A stretch of DNA of 48,230 bases from Minisyncoccota bacterium (GTDB taxonomy: Bacteria; Patescibacteriota; Minisyncoccia; Moranbacterales; GCA-2747515): positions 1 through 48,230 of the forward strand of contig CALDDM010000027.1 in NCBI GenBank assembly GCA_937936355.1. The letters are read 5' to 3'. Numbering within the stretch: the stretch's first letter is position 1; every line of letters begins with the position of its first letter. This document shows positions 40,783 to 48,230 of the stretch, piece by piece. Under the pieces are notes generated by a model, which was given only the letters and a program-made list of their open reading frames with translations, did no database searches and was not told the origin of the DNA. Position numbers and translations under genes: made by a program.

Positions 40783-43116
40783 TTAAGCATCCTCCTCCGC
40801 ATCGTCAGAAAGCTGATCAAGCTTCACACTCAAGATCTGTGACGAACCATCACGCGCCATAGTAACACCATAAAGCATATCAGCATGCCGCATCGTCTCA
40901 CGATTGTGAGTAATAATCACAAACTGCGTCTGCCCAGAGAGCTCAGCAAAGATTTTGGCAAGGCGCCGCGAGTTTGCCTCATCCAGCGCAGCTTCAACTT
41001 CATCCAGCACAGCAAATGGTGGTGGATTATAAGCAATAATCGCAAAAAGCATCGCCACAGAAGTCAGCGACCTTTCTCCACCAGAGAGAAGTGTGAGCTG
41101 TGAAATCTTTTTTCCGGGTGGAGATGCAATCATCTCTATGCCAATTTCTGTCTTACGTGAGCCAGCCACTGACACATCATCAGAGTCTGCATCGCCATCA
41201 TCATTTGGATCAGCTTCTTTTTTGCGAGGAAAAAGGTCAACATCAATCTTCTTAAGTCGCGCATTACCTCCCCCAAAGAGAATACGAAAATACTTCGTAA
41301 ATTCCCCATTAATCTCTTTATATGCCGTGACGAAGGCATCGTGAATTTTTTTATCCATCTCACCTATAACCTCACGCAATGACGTCACTGCAGCCTCAAG
41401 ATCTCCACACTCTTTCTCCAGAAAATCAAATCGCTCGCGAGTCTCTTCATACTCCTCCACGATCAAAGGGTCAATCGCCCCAATACGCTCATACTCTACT
41501 TGCAACGCATTGATCTTAAGCTCGGACTGCGCAAGATCTATAGCAAAATCTTTCGACTGAGCATCAAAAGGAAGGTCCTGTATATTCTCCCCGAGAGCAT
41601 TCTTGGCTTGACCAACAGCATCCTCTTCGTGTACTTCAATCTTGGCAAGCTCAACCTTAAAAGAATTATATTTCTCGCGCACTTCATCGAGAGCAGCTTG
41701 CTTATCCCGATGCTCCTTCTCAAGAACAAAAAATTGCGCACGTGCTTGTTGGTCCTCTTTCATGCTCTGAGAGATTTTTTGATCGATATGAGAAATAGCA
41801 TCAGAAGTTTTCTTTCGATTCTGCTCACCAGTAGAAATAATTTTTTGCGCATCTGCAATATGTTTATCAATTTCTGCAATTTTTTGCGCGTTAACGTTTG
41901 CTGGCAATGCGACTGTTTTCTTGCCTACATCACTGTGAAGCGCTGCAATTTTTGCGCGAAGTGTGGTCACAACAGAAGTCACCCTCTCTATAAAATTATC
42001 TCCAGAACTTTTCTGATGATCTGCCAATTGTTGCACTAAGCTACAACTAATATTTTGCACTTCGTCAAGTTGTTTGCGTACATAGTTCAAATCAACAGGG
42101 ATACTCTTCACCTTCTGCTCAGCTACCTTTCTCTCACTTTGGATCTCAATTTGACCCTTAGCTCGAGCAATTTCCTGATCTATATCACGCAGCTGGCCAT
42201 ATAGAGAATTTTTCTCCTCCTCAAAAGAGGTGGCGACATTGCCACCTTCTACCTTCTTTGCCTCTGCAGCAATACGATCTGAAACATCATCTATAGCACG
42301 TTGCGCCCGAGCAAGAGCAGCAGAACTCCCTTCCATTGCAGATTCTATTTGGGCACGCCTATCAGCAAATGTACGCCACATACAGGCAAAGTACACACGC
42401 TGCAAACTTTTGAGTTTTTCATAAACATCTTTGCTCTTTGCCGCACGCTCAGCCTGACGCTTCAACATCTTAAGACGAGGTTCAACTTCTGCAATCAGTT
42501 CTCGGGTACGGACAAGATTCTCCCGTGTACGCTCTAACTTGCCCTCACTCCTCTTCTTGCGAATCTGAAAATGTTTAACGCCAGCGGCATCCTCAATCAT
42601 CAAACGTCGCTCCACAGGCGTTGCACCCAAAATCGCATCGGTCATACCTTGACCAACAACGCAATGACTTCCCTTACCCATGCCTGCCTGTGCGAGAAGG
42701 TCAACAACGTCCAACATACGAACTCGAGCACCGTTAATCAAGTACTCGCCTTCTCCCGATCGATACATCTTTCTCTCAACAACTACCTCATCATACTCAA
42801 TCGGAATCTTATTGTCCGAATTATCAAAAACCAAAGCGACGCGTGCCATTGACTGCTTACCCTTAGACTCACTACCTGCAAAAATAACATCCTCACTCTT
42901 CTTACCGCGGAGATTTTTCATTGACTGCTCCCCCATTACCCACCTAATAGCGTCTGAAACATTAGACTTACCACTACCATTTGGACCGACAATAGCAGTC
43001 ATGCCACGTACAACAGTAGAATCCTCAACGTGACTATTCTTATCATGCTCAAAAGACAACACGGTTGGTGTTGCAAATGACTTAAATCCTGCTATTTCTA
43101 TCTGCTTAAGATGCAC
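40783..43116 (-). CDS. smc: SMC-like chromosome segregation ATPase, short, no visible hinge
   Basis: A 777-residue SMC protein; bacterial SMCs are normally about 1150-1200. The head halves are complete: Walker A GPNGSGKS (44-51), the N-terminal IRWVMGEQSMKNLRG, R-loop region, ABC signature LLSGGER (676-682), Walker B FAVLDEVEAALDE (701-713). The middle (about 240-560) is coiled coil broken by a few prolines (IPVDL, ALPANVN, DLPFD), and I find no hinge-like globular domain with its glycine motifs. Dimerisation in the usual way is therefore doubtful. It is in the usual place next to rnc. Alternative: an SbcC/RecF-type SMC relative, but head sequences are of true SMC kind. Confidence 0.88.
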   Translation of the reverse strand: MHLKQIEIAGFKSFATPTVLSFEHDKNSHVEDSTVVRGMTAIVGPNGSGKSNVSDAIRWVMGEQSMKNLRGKKSEDVIFAGSESKGKQSMARVALVFDNSDNKIPIEYDEVVVERKMYRSGEGEYLINGARVRMLDVVDLLAQAGMGKGSHCVVGQGMTDAILGATPVERRLMIEDAAGVKHFQIRKKRSEGKLERTRENLVRTRELIAEVEPRLKMLKRQAERAAKSKDVYEKLKSLQRVYFACMWRTFADRRAQIESAMEGSSAALARAQRAIDDVSDRIAAEAKKVEGGNVATSFEEEKNSLYGQLRDIDQEIARAKGQIEIQSERKVAEQKVKSIPVDLNYVRKQLDEVQNISCSLVQQLADHQKSSGDNFIERVTSVVTTLRAKIAALHSDVGKKTVALPANVNAQKIAEIDKHIADAQKIISTGEQNRKKTSDAISHIDQKISQSMKEDQQARAQFFVLEKEHRDKQAALDEVREKYNSFKVELAKIEVHEEDAVGQAKNALGENIQDLPFDAQSKDFAIDLAQSELKINALQVEYERIGAIDPLIVEEYEETRERFDFLEKECGDLEAAVTSLREVIGEMDKKIHDAFVTAYKEINGEFTKYFRILFGGGNARLKKIDVDLFPRKKEADPNDDGDADSDDVSVAGSRKTEIGIEMIASPPGKKISQLTLLSGGERSLTSVAMLFAIIAYNPPPFAVLDEVEAALDEANSRRLAKIFAELSGQTQFVIITHNRETMRHADMLYGVTMARDGSSQILSVKLDQLSDDAEEDA

Positions 43117-43256
43117 AAAAAATATTGTAGAAAAACATTATAACTGATAGTGAAAAATACTATATCTGATCATTATACACTATCCCTATACAGCAGACTA
43201 AAAAACAGCAAGAAGACCTTTTCTGGAGGAGATTTGTAGCTCATATAGCTCAAGAT

Positions 43257-43285
43257 TCAAAAAAACGCTCAAAAAGAACGTTTTT
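43257..43285 (-). terminator. Probable intrinsic terminator after rnc
   Basis: On the minus strand AAAAACG/CGTTTTT arms (43279-43285 with 43261-43267) with extra T residues after the stem. It lies between the rnc stop and the smc start, so smc likely has its own promoter. Confidence 0.6.
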
Positions 43286-43305
43286 ACAAGAAGTACAAAT
43301 TCAAA

Positions 43306-43998
43306 TTACAGCCAACCTTTTACCTCAAGACCTTTGCGTGCTGCCTCCCTCTGAGCTTCTTGCTTACTGGAGCCATTGCCCTGCGCAATCTCTTTTTTGC
43401 CAAGAAAAATGCCCATCACAAAGGTACGATCATGATCAGGCCCTTCCTCTGAGATAACCTCATAGTGCGGTGTCACACCCTCGTGCTCCTGTGCCTGCTC
43501 TTGAAAATAACTCTTTGGGTCTAAATACAGTTTTTTCTCAAGAACCTCGTCAAGGTGTGCAATGATAAACTTGTGGATAAACTCTGTAGCTTGAGCATAA
43601 CCACTATCAAGGTGGATAGCGCCAATAATTGCCTCCATAGCGTTAGCCAAGAGATAATTCCTCGCCCTTCCAGTATCCTGAGCCTCACCCTTGCTCATCA
43701 TCAGAAACTCTTCAATGCCCATTTCACGCGCAACACGTGCGAGCATTTCGCCGTTAACCAATGATGCTCGCCATGCAGTCATATCCCCCTCAGGATTTGT
43801 AAATGTAGAAAAAAGATGTTCTGTAACTACAAGCTCCAAAACAGCATCTCCCAAAAATTCTAGCCGCTCATTGTGATGGCGATCAGCATCACGATGCTCA
43901 TTCAAATATGAGCGATGTGTCATTGATTCAAGGAATATCTTCTGGTCATTTATTGTGATACCACAAACTTTTTCAAACTTAGCAACATCCATTTGCAA
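43306..43998 (-). CDS. rnc: Ribonuclease III
   Basis: A 231-residue RNase III that cleaves double-stranded RNA in rRNA maturation and mRNA turnover. The endonuclease domain has the signature NERLEFLGDAVLEL and later ANAMEAIIGAIHLD (second acidic cluster); the C-terminal dsRNA-binding domain has PKSYFQEQAQEHEGVTPHYEV and GNGSSKQEAQREAA. Start: AGGAGA lies 7 nt before a TTG at 43998, whereas the ATGs at 44034 and 44022 have no ribosome site; the ATG at 43992 would have a 13-nt spacer. I choose the TTG, with moderate confidence. It sits between nusB and smc. Confidence 0.92.
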   Translation of the reverse strand: MQMDVAKFEKVCGITINDQKIFLESMTHRSYLNEHRDADRHHNERLEFLGDAVLELVVTEHLFSTFTNPEGDMTAWRASLVNGEMLARVAREMGIEEFLMMSKGEAQDTGRARNYLLANAMEAIIGAIHLDSGYAQATEFIHKFIIAHLDEVLEKKLYLDPKSYFQEQAQEHEGVTPHYEVISEEGPDHDRTFVMGIFLGKKEIAQGNGSSKQEAQREAARKGLEVKGWL

Positions 43999-44158
43999 TG
44001 AATTCTCTCCTGAATTTTCCATACATTCATACAAAATATTTTCTCTATGAACTCACGAACCATAGCGCACAGTGAAAATACTTCTTCATTTATACTTACT
44101 TACCTCTCCATCCATTTAAGTCTCTGGGAAAAAATCTTTTACGTGCAGCGCACAAGAG

Positions 44159-44662
44159 TTATCCAGCAGACTGATCTACTTCCTTTTCTCCGCGACGTTC
44201 CTTAGCTTTTTGCGCATTATCATTCTTCATAGGCTCACCCATTTCTCTGTAAATCGTCCCCAAGACACCATTTATAAAACGTGGTGAACTATCTCCGCCA
44301 TAAGCTTTTGCAATTTCTATAGCCTCATTTATCGCAACCTTTGGAGGTGTCTCATCATAATTACCATAAAGTAATTCATAGGCACCTACGCGCAATGTAT
44401 TACGATCAACAGCAGCGATCTGATCTAGCGGCCACTCAGGTGCACATTTAGAAATCAAAGCATCGATCTCTTCAACGTGCTCAATAACGCCCTCAACAAT
44501 ATTTTGAGAAAAGCTACGGTCCTTTGTATCAGGTGCAAATTCATCATACGTGTGATCAATCACATCGATTGCACGTGTGGCTGGAGCATCTTCCGATCTA
44601 TGAAAATCCCATTCAAACAATGCCTGCATCGCAATTGATCTCTGGAGGTGACGATTTGCCAT
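44159..44662 (-). CDS. nusB: Transcription antitermination factor NusB
   Basis: A 167-residue NusB, an all-helical RNA-binding protein that with NusE binds boxA RNA in rRNA antitermination. It has [18 protein letters not shown] at the N-terminus, a middle with [34 protein letters not shown], and [28 protein letters not shown] at the C-terminus, all family hallmarks. A charged C-terminal tail of about 25 residues follows the domain. It is 52 nt after rpmF. Confidence 0.94.
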   Translation of the reverse strand: MANRHLQRSIAMQALFEWDFHRSEDAPATRAIDVIDHTYDEFAPDTKDRSFSQNIVEGVIEHVEEIDALISKCAPEWPLDQIAAVDRNTLRVGAYELLYGNYDETPPKVAINEAIEIAKAYGGDSSPRFINGVLGTIYREMGEPMKNDNAQKAKERRGEKEVDQSAG

Positions 44663-44714
44663 ATTTTTATTTTTAAATTGCTTTACTTTACTACGTAATT
44701 TAGAGGTGCTTCAA

Positions 44715-44906
44715 TTACGCTCGCGTAACAATCTGCTTACGCTGCTGACCGCGATACATACCACATGCATCACAAATTCGATGAGGTAGCTTTTGTGCAT
44801 CACAGGATGAGCACGCCACAGTCACAACATCACTTTTTTTCATGATGTTATGCTTACGTCGACGGTTAGTTCGACTGCTATTATGTCGCTGCTTTGGAAC
44901 TGCCAT
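44715..44906 (-). CDS. rpmF: 50S ribosomal protein bL32
   Basis: A 63-residue bL32. It starts MAVPKQRHNSSRTNRRRKHN and carries a zinc-ribbon with two CxxC-like pairs (CSSC and CDAC, residues about 32-35 and 46-49) and HRICDACGMYRG. Typical length and sequence. The open frame reaches 48 codons further upstream, but the family start is the ATG at 44906. It precedes nusB. Confidence 0.96.
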   Translation of the reverse strand: MAVPKQRHNSSRTNRRRKHNIMKKSDVVTVACSSCDAQKLPHRICDACGMYRGQQRKQIVTRA

Positions 44907-45093
44907 TAGTTGATAGTTAGTACTTACGCAAGATAAAATAATCTGTCTACAATTTCTCTTTTCACATAAATCGTGAGATATTACACGAAATATGGAAACG
45001 TCAAAAAGACTCTTACAAGGCATGGTACCAGACGTTAGAGATTTTGGCAATACAAGCTGAATCTAGAGAATTCCTAGGTACATGAGAAAAATG

Positions 45094-47316
45094 TTATTCT
45101 CCAGGACCTTCCGCTACACGAACTTTATTCATAAATCCATATCGAGAAAATCTCGTTCCAATACCCGCAGGAAAAGACGGATGCGCTGTAATTGCAACAT
45201 CTCGCACATAAGGAAAATCTGACTTAAGAAGTTCTTTTAGGTCACCATGACGTTTGCCGACTATAGCACCCTTAAAGGCTTCTATATCAAACTGAGCATC
45301 ACCATTAAATGAGGCATCCGCAACAAAAACAAGCTTTTCTTGCTTAAAGTCAGGCACACCGGCACTATAAACAACTTTCGCATTGAGATTAGATGTCTGT
45401 GCATCCTTCTCCAATGAAACTGACTGAGCAATACTTTCAACATCACCCCTCTCAAAAACATAAGCGCGAACCTTACTCGCAATCACATACTCCAGCTCAG
45501 AAGTCGCTGTCTGGGCAGTCGCAATACTCTCGGCTCGAACAGTCTCAGACGTAATAGCTCCAGGCATAAGCTCTTGGGATGGAGCTACAAGCTTAGCAAT
45601 TTCCCCCAAGACATACTCGCTCAAGCCAGTCTCAGCCTTCTTTTTGGCGGTGGCAATATCGGCCTCTGTAACAATAGATGTATCTTTACCACCCGCACTA
45701 CCACCATCCATGGCAGCTGTACTTTGACCTGTAATTTTTTCAAATTTTCGAGCGTTACTCTCAAATCCTGGAATTTGCCACGTTGTTGGCCCTATGTTTC
45801 CAGAATCTCCTGATGAATCAGCAACGACAGAAGCCTCAACAGTACCAGGTATTACTTTATCATTAACAATTTTCATGCCAGGAACAGTTGTCGCTTTAAC
45901 AAGGCGAAAGATAACACCATCTGGAGAACGAAATCGCGTTGTTGCAACAAGCGTCTGAGGTTTGCCATCAAGTGCATTAATTATCTTGATCGTCCCAAAT
46001 GCCTTCTGAGCTGCAACATCCGCCTTGCCTGTAGTTGGAACCGTGACGGAGCGAATAATCTCCTTTTCTATTATACGCAGTGGAATTTTACGACGCTCTA
46101 CATCCACAGCTTTTGTGTCAGCACTAGCAGTAACGGTCAACTGCTCATTAACGATGATATCCCCTATGCGCACAGTAACAATGCTCAGCGGTAAAAATAA
46201 ATAGCTCAAAACAACAAACAAGCTCAATAGAGCGAGTCCCCATCCCAGTCTATAAATCTTGCGAAAAGGACGGTTTTCAGGAAAGGAAAGCTGCTCGTCA
46301 GACGAAGACATCTTTTGAACCGACTCCTGAAAATTCGTCGTCCGCTTTGGCAAAAAATGTGAAAATATGCCGCCGCGAGACTGAGAATCTGCATCACGTG
46401 ATTCACGAGAAGCCCCATCATAATACAACTCAACACTCTTAGGCTGTCGCGTCACATGCGTGTCAGCTTGGGATTGCAAAGAGCCAGCGAGCTGAGGATT
46501 TGCGGCGTCTTGGTAGTAGCCATCGTGACTGGCACGATCAGCATTGCCATTATATGAATCAGGTTGAATCTGCACAGCAGGGGCATTAGCTGCTGTCTGG
46601 TCATACACAGTTTGACCAGCAGTTAATCCTTGTGCCTGATACGGCATAACCCCATCCTGTGAAATGCTTAATTGTGGATCAATTTTTTCACGATCTTGAC
46701 GGTGTAAAATTTCATTTACAGCATTTTGCGGGTCAGTCGGGATTTGTGCGTGAACAAGGCTTCCATCATAATTCATATCCGAAACACGACCCAACCGTTC
46801 ATCCGCATCTCCATAACGCGTCTGCAATGGAGTTTCGTGCGGAGAAATTTGCCCCTCAAACTGCATTAAATCTAAGTCTTCTACTGGATGATGTCGCTGA
46901 TGAGGAATTTGTTCCTGAGTGCCTTGCGCATCTGTATAAGGAGTCTGGTGGATTCTACCCTCACCACGAAACGGAGAAAGCTCATCTTCTGATACAACCT
47001 GCTGAGCCGAAACTTGGTCAAGACCCTGGCTTTCCTCCCTTTGAGACTCCTGCCACTGTTGCAACGGAACACACACAATACCAACGCGCTTTGCAAAGGA
47101 CATACCTTCATCATCCTGTGTAACCAAAAGAATAGTCTTTCCCTGACTAGCAGCTTCACGCGCGAGAAGCCGTAGATTTATGATACTTTGCAAAACAAGT
47201 GCGTTTTGAGGGACAATCAAAGCAATGCGCGCCGAAGGAGCTGACGTTAAACGACTAATCATCGTTGTAACTTCTTCGTCTGTCTCGACATATAAATTGT
47301 AATATTCCTGACTCAT
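45094..47316 (-). CDS. Baseplate-J-like domain membrane protein (CPR type)
   Basis: A 740-residue protein in four parts. Residues about 1-105 form an alpha/beta domain (ARIALIVPQNALVLQSIINL, GKTILLVTQDDEGMSF). A long disordered Gln/Asp-rich linker runs to about 360. One transmembrane helix lies near 375-400. The extracytoplasmic part (about 405-740) contains AFGTIKIINALDGKPQTLVATTRFRSPDG and later VVADSSGDSGNIGPTTWQIPG, which resembles the baseplate J/gp47 fold of phage and contractile-injection baseplates. No phage genes are near. My impression is that such proteins recur in CPR genomes near cell-division genes. The start at 47316 is favoured over the longer frame. The function is unknown. 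Confidence 0.78.
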   Translation of the reverse strand: MSQEYYNLYVETDEEVTTMISRLTSAPSARIALIVPQNALVLQSIINLRLLAREAASQGKTILLVTQDDEGMSFAKRVGIVCVPLQQWQESQREESQGLDQVSAQQVVSEDELSPFRGEGRIHQTPYTDAQGTQEQIPHQRHHPVEDLDLMQFEGQISPHETPLQTRYGDADERLGRVSDMNYDGSLVHAQIPTDPQNAVNEILHRQDREKIDPQLSISQDGVMPYQAQGLTAGQTVYDQTAANAPAVQIQPDSYNGNADRASHDGYYQDAANPQLAGSLQSQADTHVTRQPKSVELYYDGASRESRDADSQSRGGIFSHFLPKRTTNFQESVQKMSSSDEQLSFPENRPFRKIYRLGWGLALLSLFVVLSYLFLPLSIVTVRIGDIIVNEQLTVTASADTKAVDVERRKIPLRIIEKEIIRSVTVPTTGKADVAAQKAFGTIKIINALDGKPQTLVATTRFRSPDGVIFRLVKATTVPGMKIVNDKVIPGTVEASVVADSSGDSGNIGPTTWQIPGFESNARKFEKITGQSTAAMDGGSAGGKDTSIVTEADIATAKKKAETGLSEYVLGEIAKLVAPSQELMPGAITSETVRAESIATAQTATSELEYVIASKVRAYVFERGDVESIAQSVSLEKDAQTSNLNAKVVYSAGVPDFKQEKLVFVADASFNGDAQFDIEAFKGAIVGKRHGDLKELLKSDFPYVRDVAITAHPSFPAGIGTRFSRYGFMNKVRVAEGPGE

Positions 47317-47397
47317 GAAATTCTTGATCTTCTTACTCTTGGATGTCAACTTTATACTATAGCTCAGAAAACATTTTACGACCACATCAGCGCCAGC

Positions 47398-48230
47398 TTA
47401 TTGGATATCCCGCATTGCCCTACGCAAGATTTGCGCAAGAACTTTTTCCTCATCTATAACACTAACAACCAAGTTCGCCAAGGCAAGTGGCGTTACATCC
47501 TGAGGCGAGCGCAGTGTTCCTGTTGTGTCAGTCATATTAACAACATCACGTGGCTGGAGAAAACTTACTTGAGGCATACGACTAAATGGCAAATTCTTTA
47601 TCCACTCCTCCCCCAACAAAACCTGACGCAACTCAGGCAAAGCACTCCCTCCACCACAGAGAAAAATCTGTGATGGGAGCAAATCATTCTCTGCAAACTC
47701 AGCGAGTGACAACTCCACCCCACCAAGCCAAACTATGGCATCCTGCACAACAATACCATGAACCTTTTCCGCCTGCTCCTGCGATAATTGTCCGACTGAA
47801 TATTTCTGCTTGATAGACTCAGCCTCAGACTCACTCAAACCCAATTCATACGCGAGACGCTTTGTAAAAGCACGTCCACCAATAGCAAACATCTTTGTGC
47901 CTTCTAGCCCCCCATTACGAACCACCGCAACATCAGTCGTACCACCACCAATGTCAATAAAAATACCGCCAAAATCAGAGATGTTTTCATGACCAACAGA
48001 GGATGAAACAGCGTACGGCTCCGCAGCAACACTTATAATTTCAAGGTGTAGCGCATCAGCTATTGTGTGTATCGCACCAAGATGGAGCATTGGGGCGTAA
48101 GCATTAAAAATACCTATAGACACTTTTTTACCCTGAAAATTCAAAGGGTTCGTGATTTTATATCCATCAATGCGGACATCTACAATGGCAGCATTAATCA
48201 AACGCACATCCACCTCCTCACCCAACTCCC
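47398..48230 (-). CDS. FtsA/PilM-like actin-fold ATPase, C-terminal part (partial)
   Basis: At least 277 codons, open to the window edge, so the N-terminus lies outside. The actin-fold phosphate-2 motif FGGIFIDIGGGTTDVAVV is clear, with a 1C-like region before it (VSIGIFNAYAPMLHLGAI) and IFLCGGGSALPELRQVL (adenosine motif) after it. This fits FtsA, which anchors FtsZ to the membrane, or its relative PilM. The C-terminal amphipathic membrane helix of FtsA is not obvious (it ends QILRRAMRDIQ). The baseplate-J-like gene follows after 81 nt. Confidence 0.82.
   Translation of the reverse strand, partial: ELGEEVDVRLINAAIVDVRIDGYKITNPLNFQGKKVSIGIFNAYAPMLHLGAIHTIADALHLEIISVAAEPYAVSSSVGHENISDFGGIFIDIGGGTTDVAVVRNGGLEGTKMFAIGGRAFTKRLAYELGLSESEAESIKQKYSVGQLSQEQAEKVHGIVVQDAIVWLGGVELSLAEFAENDLLPSQIFLCGGGSALPELRQVLLGEEWIKNLPFSRMPQVSFLQPRDVVNMTDTTGTLRSPQDVTPLALANLVVSVIDEEKVLAQILRRAMRDIQ

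Noticed and set aside
45094-47316. Prophage or contractile tail locus because of the baseplate-J-like domain
   Set aside because: No other phage or tail gene is nearby, and the protein has a membrane helix and a cytoplasmic domain, unlike phage gp47.

Overview
The window looks like a chromosomal segment of a Patescibacteria (candidate phyla radiation, CPR) genome of moderate G+C. Supporting signs are compact single-copy housekeeping genes, several short uncharacterised families that I associate with CPR genomes (coiled-coil protein at 16933, DNG/YxVP-type protein at 29594, baseplate-J-like membrane protein at 45094), a fused ADP-forming acetyl-CoA synthetase, an SMC protein with no visible hinge, and cell-wall/division genes of a Gram-positive-like kind. 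The phylum call is inference; I cannot place the lineage more finely. No tRNA, rRNA, CRISPR array, transposase or phage gene was recognised.

Layout. 1-1260: translation genes (5' part of prfA, rpmE) and a structured intergenic stretch. 1435-2736: a visibly AT-rich two-gene island with a HEPN-motif protein and an orphan, the orphan bracketed by an 18-bp direct repeat. 2743-15522: a surface-glycan region. One minus-strand unit (GT4, RtcB, thymidylate-kinase-like protein, Wzx flippase) and a second (GT2, GT4, large GT-C-like membrane protein, small secreted protein) face a plus-strand pair (GT4, O-antigen ligase/polymerase). A back-to-back promoter pair near 12650-12700 controls a small membrane protein and the plus-strand pair. 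15523-16932: about 1.4 kb without a convincing gene, containing an interspersed repeat array whose steps are mainly 104 and 57/58 nt.

16933-29422: genome maintenance and regulation: coiled-coil protein, nrdR, DUF1294 protein, two small membrane-anchored proteins, a Pif1-like helicase with a C-terminal HTH, rarA, a small orphan, a lytic-transglycosylase-like exoprotein, then an operon of pseudo-receiver, recJ, membrane/HhH protein and its membrane paralogue, and the ADP-forming acetyl-CoA synthetase. 29594-31066: a CPR-type orphan and a GtrA-family gene whose frame is broken at an A7T5 run forming a canonical A_AAA_AAA slip heptamer.

31132-48230 (all minus strand): an elongation/cell-wall block mreB-mreC-mreD-mrdA-murJ followed by rlmH and a SpoU methyltransferase; upstream of it an M3 peptidase, a small orphan and a hinge-less smc; then rnc, nusB, rpmF; then a baseplate-J-like membrane protein and an FtsA-like gene running off the window end. 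Many genes are spaced by under 50 nt or overlap by 4 nt, so most transcription is probably operonic. Sigma-70-like promoters and intrinsic terminators are easily found at the unit borders, and Shine-Dalgarno sequences decide several starts.
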